64,000 nucleotides of DNA from an uncultured Roseovarius sp. (GTDB lineage Bacteria; Pseudomonadota; Alphaproteobacteria; Rhodobacterales; Rhodobacteraceae): contig NZ_CAJXNN010000003.1 in NCBI RefSeq assembly GCF_913057115.1, forward strand, positions 1-64,000, in the 5' to 3' direction. Under the pieces are notes generated by a model. It did not search any database. It was not told the origin of the DNA and saw only the letters and a program-made list of their open reading frames with translations. How positions within the stretch are numbered: the stretch's first letter is position 1; each line of letters starts with the position of its first letter. Below, piece by piece: positions 46,243 through 55,214 of this stretch. The position numbers were made by a program, and so were the translations under genes.

Positions 46243-47139
46243 TCAGGCGTTCCACAAAACCGTGCCACAGGCGGCAATGTCATAGCCGCCATAACTTTCC
46301 GCACGCGCCGCGAACTCCGGGCTGGACAGGAAGCGCATAAGCGCCTGCATTTGCGGCTCGAACCACGCCTTGCGATCCACCAGCAGGGCAAACTGCTCCT
46401 CCACCACAGGCGCAAACTCCAACCCATAATTCCGCGCCACGGCTTCAAGGCCAAAGGCCACGTCGCCCTCGCCGCGCCGCACGGCCTCAACCGCGTCATC
46501 CTCGGTCCGGGCCACCTCGGCCTGCATCACGCCGGACAAATCCAACCCGGCCTTCGCGGCAAGGCCACGCAACAAGGTATCGGTTCCCGACCCCGCCTGC
46601 CGTGGCACCAGCCGCAGACCTTGCAAATCGTCCAGATCCTTGGGCGTGGACTCGCCTGCGCGAAACACCAACCCGCGCCGCCGCGTGGCAAAGCCCAAAA
46701 GCACCGCGTTCAGGCCCCCGGCCATCTCGCGCACCGCCGGGATGTTCCAACTATCGCTGGCCGCATCGTGGATATGCAGGCCCGCCGCCATGCCCTCGCC
46801 CCGGGCGAACCGCTCCACCCCATCGCGCGACCCGTCATAGAAACTGGCCAATCCGCATTGCGATTGCCGCACGGCCCAATCCAATAGCGGATCGTGACTG
46901 CCCAACAGGATCGGCGGGCGCGGCGTGGCGGGTGCCGCCGCCTCAACCCCACCCGAGGTTGCCCCTTCGATCCACGCCCTGATTTCTCCGGCTGGAAACA
47001 GCAGTTTGCCGGTCGCCCGCGAGCAGGGCACTTGGCCACTCGCCGCAAGATCGTAAATCTTGCGCTCCTTGAGGCGCAGCAATTCGGCCAGTTCCTTGAC
47101 CGTCAGATACTCGTGGTCGGGAAAGGCAGGCTCACTCAT
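46243..47139 (-). CDS. HTH plus periplasmic-binding-like regulator of the tup operon
   Basis: The 298-residue protein starts with an excisionase/MerR-type helix-turn-helix (HEYLTVKELAELLRLKERKI, then VPCSRATGKLLFPAGEIRAWI). A domain like periplasmic binding proteins follows (RLVPRQAGSGTDTLLRGLAAKAG), but there is no signal peptide, so the ligand is sensed in the cytoplasm. It follows tupA by 96 bases. Tungstate or molybdate sensing is inferred from position. ATG 47139 is preferred; the further in-frame ATG at 47157 lacks a better ribosome site. Confidence 0.8.
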   Translation of the reverse strand: MSEPAFPDHEYLTVKELAELLRLKERKIYDLAASGQVPCSRATGKLLFPAGEIRAWIEGATSGGVEAAAPATPRPPILLGSHDPLLDWAVRQSQCGLASFYDGSRDGVERFARGEGMAAGLHIHDAASDSWNIPAVREMAGGLNAVLLGFATRRRGLVFRAGESTPKDLDDLQGLRLVPRQAGSGTDTLLRGLAAKAGLDLSGVMQAEVARTEDDAVEAVRRGEGDVAFGLEAVARNYGLEFAPVVEEQFALLVDRKAWFEPQMQALMRFLSSPEFAARAESYGGYDIAACGTVLWNA

Positions 47140-47235
47140 TCGGGCATCCCAAAACATCAAGAAGGGCGGTCCACAACGGACCGCCCCCACTCTAAAACCT
47201 TTATCGAAGAACGGAAACCCGGCAAGGGCCTCCGC

Positions 47236-48051
47236 TTATTCCGGCGCGTTCGGGAAGAACAACTGTTGATCGGCTACCTTGTAGGCCCCAATCGCATCCT
47301 GCCCTGCGTCCGAGACCAGCCAATCGGCAAAGGCTTTTGCTGCCTCCACATTCACGCTGGGGCATTTTTCGGGGTTCACCGGGATCACACCATATTGGTT
47401 GAACATGTCCTCGTCGCCCTGCACCTGAATGGCGTAATCCTGCTTGTTGTCAAAGCTGATCCATGTGGCGCGGTCGGTCATCACATAGGCCCCCATGCCG
47501 ATCCCGGCATTGAGCGTCGCCCCCATGCCAGAGCCGGTCTCGCGGTACCAATCACCGCTGGCGGCGGTAGGATCAACACCTGCATCCCCCCACAGGGCCA
47601 TTTCTTTCTTGTGCGTCCCGCTGTCATCCCCGCGCGAGGCAAACAGCGCGCCTTCCCCGGCGATCTTCGACAAGGCCCCCTGAACGTCCTCCATGCCGCC
47701 CACGCCCGCAGGGTCGCCCGCCGGGCCGACGATCACGAAATCGTTGTACATCAGGTCCGTCCGCGATGTGCCAAACCCGGCCTCGACGAACTTTTCTTCG
47801 GATGGTTTGGCATGAACCAACAGGACATCCCCATCGCAGTTTTCCGCGTTCTTGATGGCCTGCCCGGTGCCCACGGCCACCACGTTCACCTGAATGCCGC
47901 TTTCTTCCTGAAAGATCGGCAGAAGGTAGTCATAAAGCCCCGAATTGGCCGTCGAGGTCGTGGATTGCACGATGATCGACTGGTCTTGGGCCATGGCGCC
48001 ACCGGCCATGGTCAGGGCAATCAGGCTCGCGCCAAATGTGCGTTTCAGCAT
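47236..48051 (-). CDS. tupA: Tungstate ABC transporter substrate-binding protein
   Basis: The 271-residue periplasmic protein has a signal peptide (MLKRTFGASLIALTMAGGA) and the TupA marker TTSTANSGLYDYLLP at about residues 31-45. This TTTS-like motif binds the oxyanion. ASRGDDSGTHKKEMALW is the second ligand block. It captures tungstate with high affinity. It lies downstream of tupB and tupC, order tupB-tupC-tupA-regulator on this strand. Confidence 0.88.
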   Translation of the reverse strand: MLKRTFGASLIALTMAGGAMAQDQSIIVQSTTSTANSGLYDYLLPIFQEESGIQVNVVAVGTGQAIKNAENCDGDVLLVHAKPSEEKFVEAGFGTSRTDLMYNDFVIVGPAGDPAGVGGMEDVQGALSKIAGEGALFASRGDDSGTHKKEMALWGDAGVDPTAASGDWYRETGSGMGATLNAGIGMGAYVMTDRATWISFDNKQDYAIQVQGDEDMFNQYGVIPVNPEKCPSVNVEAAKAFADWLVSDAGQDAIGAYKVADQQLFFPNAPE

Positions 48052-48079
48052 TGGGTCTCTCCCTTGGGTTGGTTTGACA

Positions 48080-48826
48080 TCAGACGATAATTCGCCCTTG
48101 AAGGTAATCCCGCGCCGCTTGTGTTTGCGGCTTGGGGAAAAAGGTGTCGGCAGGGCTGTGTTCGATCACATGCCCGCCATGCAAAAACACCACGTCATCG
48201 GCCATGCGCTGGGCTTGACCCATGTCATGGGTCACAAAGATAACGCGCGTCCCGCGTGCCTTGGCCTCGCTCACGATCCCCTCGATCGCCAGTACCGAGG
48301 CCGGATCAAGGCTTGCCGTGGGCTCATCCAGAAACAGAACGTCGGGGTCAGTTGCCAAGGCCCGCGCCAGCGCCAGCCGCTGCGCCTCCCCGCCCGACAA
48401 AAGCCGCGCGGGTTGCTTGGCCTTATGGGCAAGGCCGACATGGTCCAAAAGCGCATCCCGCTTGCTCCGGTTCTTGCCGCGTGCCTTCAAAACGAAATCC
48501 ACGTTGGCCGCCACCGAGCGGCGCAGCAAAACGGGTTTCTGGAACACCAGCGCCTGCTGTTTGGTGGCCTGCGCCGCCGGGGTGCCTGCCCACTCGATCG
48601 TGCCCGCGGTGGGGGCCATCAACCCGTGCAACAGCTTGAGCAGCAGGCTCTTGCCCGCGCCGTTCGCTCCCATGATCATCGTGCAGCCCGCAGGCCCCAG
48701 ATCAAGGTTAAGGTCATGCAAGACCCGCGCACCGCCCAGCTCAAGCATAAGCCCCCGCACCGTCAGCGGCATCGGTTTGTTGCCGGGCAGGGCTTGCGCC
48801 TCGGGGATCACGGGGGCCTCAAACAT
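48080..48826 (-). CDS. tupC: Tungstate ABC transporter ATP-binding protein
   Basis: The 248-residue ATPase has Walker A GANGAGKSLLL, signature LSGGEAQRLALARAL, Walker B VLFLDEPTASLDP and H-loop FVTHDMGQAQ. All are intact. It lacks the C-terminal regulatory domain of ModC. Its start overlaps the tupB stop by eight bases. Confidence 0.9.
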   Translation of the reverse strand: MFEAPVIPEAQALPGNKPMPLTVRGLMLELGGARVLHDLNLDLGPAGCTMIMGANGAGKSLLLKLLHGLMAPTAGTIEWAGTPAAQATKQQALVFQKPVLLRRSVAANVDFVLKARGKNRSKRDALLDHVGLAHKAKQPARLLSGGEAQRLALARALATDPDVLFLDEPTASLDPASVLAIEGIVSEAKARGTRVIFVTHDMGQAQRMADDVVFLHGGHVIEHSPADTFFPKPQTQAARDYLQGRIIV

Positions 48827-49526
48827 AGGCCTGCCTCGTCGCGGTCATCCGCACCGATTGCACCGCCGCATTGACGCCAAGTGCAATCACCAAAAGCACG
48901 ATCCCCAACGCCAAGGCCAGCGCCAGATCACCCTTTGAGGTTTCCAGCGCAATCGCCGTGGTCATCACCCGTGTCAGGTGGTCAATATTGCCACCCACGA
49001 TAATCACTGCGCCCACTTCGGCCACTGCCCGGCCAAACCCGGCAAGACCAACGGTCAACAGCGAATAGCGCGCATCCCACAATAGCGCCTGCACCGTTTG
49101 AAGGCGCGTCAGGCAGAGCGAGCGGAACTGCTCGGCATATTCACCATGCAGGTCTTCAAGCACCTGCCGCGACAGCGCCGCCACGATGGGCGCGATCAGG
49201 ATCGTCTGGGCAATGATCATCGCCGTGGGGGTATAAAGCAGCCCCAGAAACCCAAGCGGGCCGGAACGCGACAAATGCAGATAAACCAACAGCCCCACAA
49301 CGACGGGGGGCAACCCCATCAGCGCGTTCATCACAATCAAAACCGCGCCACGCCCGCGAAACCGCCCAATCGCCACCAGCGCCCCGATGGGCAGGCCGAT
49401 CAAGCATGCGATGAAGGTGGCGGTCAGGCTGACTTGCAAAGACAGGGCGACAATCTCCAACAGGTCCGCGTCGCCGGACAGAACCAGCGACAGCGCCAAA
49501 CCAAGAGCATCTCCAAGGCTTTGCAA
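48819..49526 (-). CDS. tupB: Tungstate ABC transporter permease
   Basis: The 235-residue permease has about five or six hydrophobic segments and the EAA-like loop RSLCLTRLQTVQALLWDARYS. It is the first gene of tupBCA. The start is TTG at 49526 with GGA a few bases upstream; no in-frame ATG is suitably placed. An inverted repeat TATGCA-N6-TGCATA lies about 135 bases upstream, in an AT-rich stretch. Confidence 0.85.
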   Translation of the reverse strand: MQSLGDALGLALSLVLSGDADLLEIVALSLQVSLTATFIACLIGLPIGALVAIGRFRGRGAVLIVMNALMGLPPVVVGLLVYLHLSRSGPLGFLGLLYTPTAMIIAQTILIAPIVAALSRQVLEDLHGEYAEQFRSLCLTRLQTVQALLWDARYSLLTVGLAGFGRAVAEVGAVIIVGGNIDHLTRVMTTAIALETSKGDLALALALGIVLLVIALGVNAAVQSVRMTATRQAYV

Positions 49527-49658
49527 AATTTCCGACTCTACTGTTTAAATTTCAGATCGAAAACAGGTTTGCAGGACGTAAAATAAAGATCAAGGGCAAT
49601 TCTTATTGGGGAAAATACTCTGTGGACATGGTGCGCTCCATTTCTGACTTTGTTAAAA

Positions 49659-49676
49659 TATGCAAAATAATGCATA
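49659..49676. promoter_or_regulatory. Palindrome upstream of tup operon
   Basis: TATGCA-AAATAA-TGCATA is an inverted repeat within an AT-rich block (49651-49700) unlike its GC-rich surroundings. It lies between the tupB start and the rpoE-chrR terminator. An operator for the tup regulator is possible. The rest of the 394-base spacer (49527-49920) holds only a terminator and CGTACG repeats; I see no gene. Confidence 0.4.
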
Positions 49677-49851
49677 ATTTACAAAAGCGAAAATATTGCA
49701 TCCTTATTGGGTCGAAAAGTCCACTTCTTGACCACCCTAACAGGCACATCTGGGCATCACGCCTTAGCCACGCGCCCACGGGGAAAACGCCCCAAGGAAA
49801 AGAAAAATTCGCCCGGGCCCTTCCGGCGTTTCGTACGACTCGTACGGCCTA

Positions 49852-49889
49852 TAAAAAGAACCCCCCGTTTTTCGTACGAAAACGGGGGG
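49852..49889 (-). terminator. Terminator of rpoE-chrR
   Basis: CCCCCCG and CGGGGGG flank T/A-runs around a central CGTACG. On the minus strand the hairpin is followed by TTCTTTTTAT. It ends the chrR transcript (stop at 49921). Confidence 0.8.
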
Positions 49890-49920
49890 TCGAACGTACA
49901 AGTCGTACGAAAATCTTGGC

Positions 49921-50568
49921 TCAGATCCGCAGGAAGGGTTGTGCGATCCGCGGGATCAAGCCCTTGAACTTCAAAGGCGCATCGGTGGCGGCCAGACAAA
50001 TGCAATCTTCCCCGATATCCGCCACCGGCGTATGGTTCAGATCCTCATTGGCAACTTCAATATCCCCGGGGCCGAAATGATCGACCTCATCGGCAAAAGC
50101 CCCTTTCAAAACAAGAGTCAGCTCTGTCCCTTGGTGGCCATGATCCGGTACGGCCGCGCCGGCCGGAATGAACAAAAGCCGCGCGCTCGCGTCGCGCGAA
50201 GTGGGCAAAATCGCCTGCTTGACCCCCATGCCGATGGATTTCCAACGCACCGCGTCCAAATCGCCACCTATGTAATCCTGCAAAGGCGCAGGCAGTACAC
50301 CCTTGGATTTACGGGGTTTTTCTTTTTTCTCCTCTGGCGCTTTCAACCGGTCCATCACGGCTTCAAGGCTGCCTGCCGACATCTCGACGCTTTCGGTCTC
50401 TTCCACCAAGGCCCCGCCCAAACTGTCAAAGGCCCCCAACCTCGCGCGGCATTCGTCGCACATCGAAATATGCGTGGCGATAGTCAGGTTGAACGCCTCG
50501 GGAAGGCTTCCGGCTGAATAGGCCATCAGCAAAGCGTCGGTAAGGTGATGTTTGATTTGGTCTGTCAT
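49921..50568 (-). CDS. chrR: Anti-sigma factor ChrR
   Basis: ChrR holds RpoE inactive until singlet oxygen or related stress. The 215-residue zinc protein has the N-terminal anti-sigma domain with histidines in QIKHHL (H7/H8), H33, C37 and C40 (THISMCDEC). Relative to R. sphaeroides ChrR these fit with a two-residue offset. A C-terminal cupin domain has PDHGHQGTELTLVLKG. ATG 50568 matches the ChrR N-terminus MT-x-HH; a GTG at 50580 overlaps the rpoE stop as GTGA and is an alternative. Confidence 0.93.
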   Translation of the reverse strand: MTDQIKHHLTDALLMAYSAGSLPEAFNLTIATHISMCDECRARLGAFDSLGGALVEETESVEMSAGSLEAVMDRLKAPEEKKEKPRKSKGVLPAPLQDYIGGDLDAVRWKSIGMGVKQAILPTSRDASARLLFIPAGAAVPDHGHQGTELTLVLKGAFADEVDHFGPGDIEVANEDLNHTPVADIGEDCICLAATDAPLKFKGLIPRIAQPFLRI

Positions 50569-50576
50569 GGTCGTCT

Positions 50577-51128
50577 TCACTTCATTACGTGGCGCAGGCG
50601 ATCCAGCGCCAGCCGGATTCGGGATTTTATCGTGCCCAAGGGCAGGCCAGTTTCCTTGGCGATTTCAGAATGGCTCAAATCGTGGAAATAAGCCTTTTCA
50701 ATCAGGACTTTCTGTTTCTCGGGCAGATCGTTGATTGCTTTGCCCAATTGCATGGTTTCCTGCTGCAAAGCCAAAACATCGGCCTGATCTGGTTCTTGGT
50801 CTGGCCCCCAGGGCAAGTCCTCGGGTTCAGGCCGTCTTTGTTTTCGCAACGCATCAATCTTTCGATTACGCGCTATGGTGAAAATCCACGTCGCAGCACT
50901 TGCGCGGGTCGGGTCAAAAAGATGCGACTTTTGCCAAAGGGTGGCCATCACGTCCTGTGTGCACTCTTCGGCAAGAGCCTCATCCGCCCCGGACTTCATT
51001 AGAAAGCCTTTCACCCTAGGGGCAAAGTGATCGAACAAGCGGGCAAACGCCTGCCGGTCTTGGTGCTCCCGGATACTCAAGATGCAGGCAACCCAATCGT
51101 CGTTTTCCGTCGTCTCTTTATTCGTCAC
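50577..51128 (-). CDS. rpoE: ECF sigma factor RpoE (ChrR type)
   Basis: The 183-residue sigma factor has region 2 (FDHFAPRVKGFLMKSG ... ASAATWIFTIARNRKIDALRK) and region 4 (HSEIAKETGLPLGTIKSRIRLALDRLR). It directs the singlet-oxygen response. GTG 51128 matches the start of R. sphaeroides RpoE (DWVALMRAIRDHRD aligns with DWVACILSIREHQD). Longer in-frame starts would run into the promoter. A promoter-like TGATCC-N18-TAGATT lies upstream. chrR follows directly. Confidence 0.93.
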   Translation of the reverse strand: MTNKETTENDDWVACILSIREHQDRQAFARLFDHFAPRVKGFLMKSGADEALAEECTQDVMATLWQKSHLFDPTRASAATWIFTIARNRKIDALRKQRRPEPEDLPWGPDQEPDQADVLALQQETMQLGKAINDLPEKQKVLIEKAYFHDLSHSEIAKETGLPLGTIKSRIRLALDRLRHVMK

Positions 51129-51237
51129 GTCTTCTGGCCCCGGGCCTTGTCGCTGGTTAAGCCGATACCTAACACGCGCCGCCATGAGGGGCGAGGCTGT
51201 GTCAAAGGTTTCTTTCTCGACTTCTTGCAACATAAAC

Positions 51238-51267
51238 AATCTACGCGTCACGGCATTGTGCGGATCA
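51238..51267 (-). promoter_or_regulatory. RpoE-type promoter upstream of rpoE
   Basis: On the minus strand TGATCC (51267-51262) and TAGATT (51243-51238) are separated by 18 bases, close to the TGATCC-N18-TAAGA form known for RpoE-ChrR promoters. It would let RpoE activate its own operon, leaving a leader of about 100 bases. Confidence 0.6.
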
Positions 51268-51356
51268 CATCGGGGTGAATTTTTTCTAAGTCATCCGATT
51301 ACCGCCCCGCTGCGTAGTCTCTAAGAAGACCAAACAGAAGATGGACACAGCACCAA

Positions 51357-52658
51357 ATGCCATTCGAAGCAGGCCCCCTTGGGCGCAAGAAAGTTGCCGT
51401 TATCGGCGCGGGAATTTCCGGGATGGGCGCGGCACAGGCGATTGCCGACACTCATGACGTAACTCTTTTTGAAGCCGAGCCGCGCTTGGGTGGCCATGCG
51501 AGGACCATTATTGCGGGCAAACGTGGCGACCAACCCGTCGATACCGGGTTCATCGTGTTCAACTATGCGAATTACCCCAACCTCGCCCGGATGTTCGACC
51601 GTCTAAACGTGCCGGTGGTCAAAAGCAGCATGAGCTTCGGTGCCTCTGTACGAGGCGGTCGCGTCGAGTATGGCCTGGATGGCGCGAAGGCATTCTTTGC
51701 GCAGAAACGGAACGCATTGAATCCATGGTTCCTGGGCATGCTCCGCGATATTTTTCGGTTTAATGCAAAGGCCATTAGAGAGGCCAAGCAAAACCAGGGC
51801 ATGACGATTGGTGAATTCCTTGATCACTTGCAAATGGGAAAGTGGTTTCGGGAATACTACTTGCTACCGTTTTCGGGGGCTATTTGGTCAACTCCGAAAG
51901 AGCAGATCATGGACTTCCCGGCCCATGCCATGGTGCAGTTCTTCGAGAACCACGCCCTTTTGGGATATGAAGGGCAACACCAGTGGTACACCGTACAAGG
52001 CGGGTCGACGCAGTATGTTCAAAGACTTGAACGCGAAATGCGCACGCAAGGTGTGGCCATGCGTTTGGGTTGCCCGGTGGATGGCGTGCGGCGTGGTGCG
52101 CAGGGCCCTGAAATCAAGGTCACCGGTGCTGATTGGGAACGCTTTGATGACGTAGTTTTTGCGACGCATTCGGACGTGACCCTGTCTTTGTTGGTCGACC
52201 CCAGCCATGAGGAAAATGCTGCGCTTGGAGCGGTGTCCTATCAACCGAATGACGTTGTCCTTCATGCCGACAAGAGCGTGATGCCCAAGTCGCGCGCTGT
52301 ATGGTCGTCGTGGAATTATGCTGAGGGCGCGGCGCAGCGGGATGGGCAAATTGATATCACCTACTGGATGAACAGCCTTCAGCCTATTCCGACAGACGAT
52401 CCACATTTCGTGACGCTCAATTCGCGCCGACCCATTCGGGAGGAGCTGATTTACGATCAGGTGACCCTGCATCACCCGGTTTACGATCTTGCCGCGTTGA
52501 AGGCCCAAACGACCCTGCGCGAGATGAATGGTCGCCGTCAAACGTGGTTCTGCGGCGCATGGATGCGGCATGGTTTCCATGAAGACGGGCTTGCCAGCGG
52601 ATTGGACGTGGCCGATGCGATCAATGAGCGCGGCAGCGTACCGGTGGCGGCAGAGTGA
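51357..52658 (+). CDS. FAD-dependent amine-oxidase-like oxidoreductase
   Basis: The 433-residue protein starts with the FAD dinucleotide motif VAVIGAGISGMGAAQAI (residues 13-29), followed by EAEPRLGGHART and DTGFIVFNYANYPNL. It is the first gene of a five-gene cluster divergent from rpoE-chrR, matching the singlet-oxygen cluster of R. sphaeroides (RSP1087-1091 type). A role in fatty-acid modification is suggested by relatives but not shown here. The ATG has no good ribosome site. Confidence 0.85.
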   Translation: MPFEAGPLGRKKVAVIGAGISGMGAAQAIADTHDVTLFEAEPRLGGHARTIIAGKRGDQPVDTGFIVFNYANYPNLARMFDRLNVPVVKSSMSFGASVRGGRVEYGLDGAKAFFAQKRNALNPWFLGMLRDIFRFNAKAIREAKQNQGMTIGEFLDHLQMGKWFREYYLLPFSGAIWSTPKEQIMDFPAHAMVQFFENHALLGYEGQHQWYTVQGGSTQYVQRLEREMRTQGVAMRLGCPVDGVRRGAQGPEIKVTGADWERFDDVVFATHSDVTLSLLVDPSHEENAALGAVSYQPNDVVLHADKSVMPKSRAVWSSWNYAEGAAQRDGQIDITYWMNSLQPIPTDDPHFVTLNSRRPIREELIYDQVTLHHPVYDLAALKAQTTLREMNGRRQTWFCGAWMRHGFHEDGLASGLDVADAINERGSVPVAAE

Positions 52659-53410
52659 ACACAATCGACCATATCGCCGGCCATACTTGGCATGGGCGCA
52701 AGGGTGCGGTGGAAAACGCGTTTCGCTATGGTATCGACTATGTGCTTCTGGATGCCGAAGCGCCGGTCAGGGCACCACGGTTTTTCGGACGCAATCGCCC
52801 CGGAATTGCATCGCTTTGGGATCGTGACCACGGAGGTGCGGTTGGAAAGGGACGCGGTGCGTCTTGGGTTCGTGACGTTCTGGCCGCCCATGACTTGCCC
52901 GATCCGGCGCGAATTGAGCTTTTGGCACAGCCGCGCATTTTGGGACATGTTTTCAACCCGGTGTCTTTCTGGATCTGTCTTGATGCGAAGGGTGACACGC
53001 AGGTCGTGATTGCCGAGGTGACCAATACCTATGGGGATAGACATTCCTACCTTTGCCACCGGGATGACCTCGCACCTATTGAGGCTTCGGACCGATTGAA
53101 AGCTCAGAAGGTGTTTCATGTGTCGCCTTTCCAAAGGATTGAGGGGCAATATGAATTCCGGTTTGACCTGCGCGCTGACCGGATCGGCATCTGGATTGAT
53201 TTCACCGGTGGAAACGGTGGTGTCATCGCCACACTTGTAGGGCCGCGGGCGCCATTGACGACCTATGGCTTGTTGCGGGCTTGCTTGCGCCGGCCCTTCG
53301 GGTCGCGACGTGTTCTGGCACTGATCCATTGGCAGGCTGTGAAGCTGTGGTGGAAAGGCGCAAAGTTTCGCGCTCGGCCGGAACCACCCATTGAAGACGT
53401 GAGCCGCTGA
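52655..53410 (+). CDS. DUF1365-family protein
   Basis: The 251-residue protein has the DUF1365 segments FRYGIDYVLLDAEAP, QPRILGHVFNPVSFWICLDAKG and VFHVSPFQRIEGQYEFRFDL. This family nearly always accompanies the FAD oxidoreductase above. Function is unknown. Start GTG overlaps the previous stop (GTGA); its stop overlaps the next ATG by one base. Confidence 0.92.
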   Translation: MNTIDHIAGHTWHGRKGAVENAFRYGIDYVLLDAEAPVRAPRFFGRNRPGIASLWDRDHGGAVGKGRGASWVRDVLAAHDLPDPARIELLAQPRILGHVFNPVSFWICLDAKGDTQVVIAEVTNTYGDRHSYLCHRDDLAPIEASDRLKAQKVFHVSPFQRIEGQYEFRFDLRADRIGIWIDFTGGNGGVIATLVGPRAPLTTYGLLRACLRRPFGSRRVLALIHWQAVKLWWKGAKFRARPEPPIEDVSR

Positions 53411-54654
53411 TGGCCTCGCGTTTGCCCGCCTATTCGCTTTTCGCTGCATTCCTCGCTTCCGCGGGCCTGCCGCTCTATATCCATGCGCCCAAGTTTTACG
53501 TCGATGAGTACGGCCTTTCGCTGGCGGCCCTTGGCAGTGCCCTATTCGTGTTGCGGCTTTTGGATGTGGTGCAAGACCCGATACTGGGGCGCTTGGCCGA
53601 TAGGTTTCGTGCTTGGCGCGGACCGTCAGTCATGATCGCGGGCTGCATGATGGCAGCGGCGATGCTTGGCCTTTTTGCAGTGGAGCCGCTTTTTGATCCG
53701 CTTTGGTGGTTCGCTGTCATGCTAACCGTCGTGTTTTCGTCCTTCAGCTACCTGACGATATGCTTCTATGCACAAGGCGTGGCGAAAGCGGCTGACCTTG
53801 CGGATCAAGGCCACCTGCAATTGGCCCGTTGGCGCGAAACCGGAGCGCTTCTTGGGATATGCGCGGCGGCCGTGGCTCCGGTTGCCTTGGGGGGCTATGC
53901 GGGATTTGCCTTGGCCTTTGTCATTCTGGCAGGGCTGGCGCTTTGGTCCATGACGCGCGAATGGCAGGGTGCCACGCTTGAAAGCACTGGTTTTGGAACT
54001 GTTTTACGCGATGTGGTCGCGCGGCGGCTGTTACTTGTGGCCTTGGTCAATGCAGCACCGGTTGCCGTGAGTTCCACGCTGTTTCTTTTCTTCGTCGAAA
54101 GTCGCCTTCAGGCACCCGGCTGGGAAGGACCTTTTCTACTGTTGTTTTTCCTGTCCGCGGCCTTGGCGGCGCCGATATGGGGGCGTTTGGCCGAGCGGGC
54201 GGGCGCGAAGTTGGTTTTGATCTGGGCGATGTTTCTGGCGATTGCGGCTTTCGCGATGGCCGTTTTTTTAGGGGCCGGTGATCTTTGGGGCTTCGCGGTG
54301 ATCTGTGTTGCCTCGGGGGCGGCGATTGGCGCGGATATGACCCTGCTTCCTGCCTTGTTCGCGGCGCGGATGGAGCAGGTCTCTCCGGGGGCCAGCGAAG
54401 GCTTTGGTCTTTGGTCATTCGTCTCGAAATTCACGCTGGCCTTGGCAGCCGTGGTTTTGCTTCCCTTGCTTGAAGCAGGTGGCTTCAAAGCCGGGCAAGA
54501 AAACCCGGAGGATGCATTGCGGCTTCTGAGCTATCTTTATGCAGGCGTCCCATGCGTGCTGAAACTGGCGGCAATTGCGTTGCTCGTGACGACGCAAATC
54601 AACGAGCAGATTTCCGACCAACCGGATTTCGGGGAAAGGAGCCTCAACCGATGA
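53410..54654 (+). CDS. MFS (GPH-like) transporter
   Basis: The 414-residue membrane protein has about twelve hydrophobic segments, with ILGRLADRF in the first cytoplasmic loop, typical of the glycoside-pentoside-hexuronide/cation symporter-like group. In other genomes a cyclopropane-fatty-acid synthase often stands at this place; here the transporter fills it. Substrate is unknown. Confidence 0.85.
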   Translation: MASRLPAYSLFAAFLASAGLPLYIHAPKFYVDEYGLSLAALGSALFVLRLLDVVQDPILGRLADRFRAWRGPSVMIAGCMMAAAMLGLFAVEPLFDPLWWFAVMLTVVFSSFSYLTICFYAQGVAKAADLADQGHLQLARWRETGALLGICAAAVAPVALGGYAGFALAFVILAGLALWSMTREWQGATLESTGFGTVLRDVVARRLLLVALVNAAPVAVSSTLFLFFVESRLQAPGWEGPFLLLFFLSAALAAPIWGRLAERAGAKLVLIWAMFLAIAAFAMAVFLGAGDLWGFAVICVASGAAIGADMTLLPALFAARMEQVSPGASEGFGLWSFVSKFTLALAAVVLLPLLEAGGFKAGQENPEDALRLLSYLYAGVPCVLKLAAIALLVTTQINEQISDQPDFGERSLNR

Positions 54655-55214
54655 CTACGATCGTCTATCTTGCCCTTGGCGGTGTTTTGATGCTGTGCCT
54701 GATGGGATTGCGCGAACGCTTCGCGGGGTTCATGGCACAAAGCCCCTCGGACTATGCATTGACCGAACCGAGGTTTGACCTGCGCCAGCATTTGCATGGT
54801 GACATAAAATGCGACGGTGTCATCTACGGGCCGTTGGGACGGGTCGCATCACGCTTCACCGGGGATTTCGTGGCCTCGTGGGAGGGCAACAAGGGGGTGA
54901 TGCGTGAGCACTTCGAGTACGATAGCGGCAATAGCCAAGATCGTGAATGGCGGCTGGAGTTGGGCAATGATGGTTCGATCCGGGCAGAAGCGGATGATCT
55001 CGTCGGCGAAGGGCAGGGCGTTCAGTCAGGTTCCTCGGTGTGCCTTCGCTATCGTATCCGGTTGCCTGACGAGGCTGGCGGCCATGTCCTGAGTGTCACG
55101 GATTGGATGTATCTTGCACCGAACGGTGTCGTGGTGAACCGCAGTCAGTTTCGCAAGTTTGGAATAAAGGTCGCAGAATTGGTGGCGACGATGCGAAAAG
55201 TGGAGGTTGCGTGA
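54651..55214 (+). CDS. DUF3833-family protein
   Basis: The 187-residue protein has an N-terminal hydrophobic segment (TTIVYLALGGVLMLCLMGL), possibly a membrane anchor. The DUF3833 part reads LHGDIKCDGVIYGPLGRVASRFTGDF, with SVTDWMYLAPNGVVVNRS near the end. It is a conserved cluster partner of unknown role. GGAAAGGAG precedes the ATG, which overlaps the transporter stop (ATGA). Confidence 0.9.
   Translation: MTTIVYLALGGVLMLCLMGLRERFAGFMAQSPSDYALTEPRFDLRQHLHGDIKCDGVIYGPLGRVASRFTGDFVASWEGNKGVMREHFEYDSGNSQDREWRLELGNDGSIRAEADDLVGEGQGVQSGSSVCLRYRIRLPDEAGGHVLSVTDWMYLAPNGVVVNRSQFRKFGIKVAELVATMRKVEVA

Noticed and set aside
49622-50080. A 152-residue open frame in the tup/chrR spacer
   Set aside because: It runs through an AT-rich region, the terminator and the 3' end of chrR, has no ribosome site and low-complexity sequence.
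51291-51327. An RpoE promoter on the plus strand for the oxidoreductase cluster
   Set aside because: TAAGAA at 51322 looks like a -10, but the nearest -35-like CGATTA is 20 bases away with only partial match, so I do not call it.
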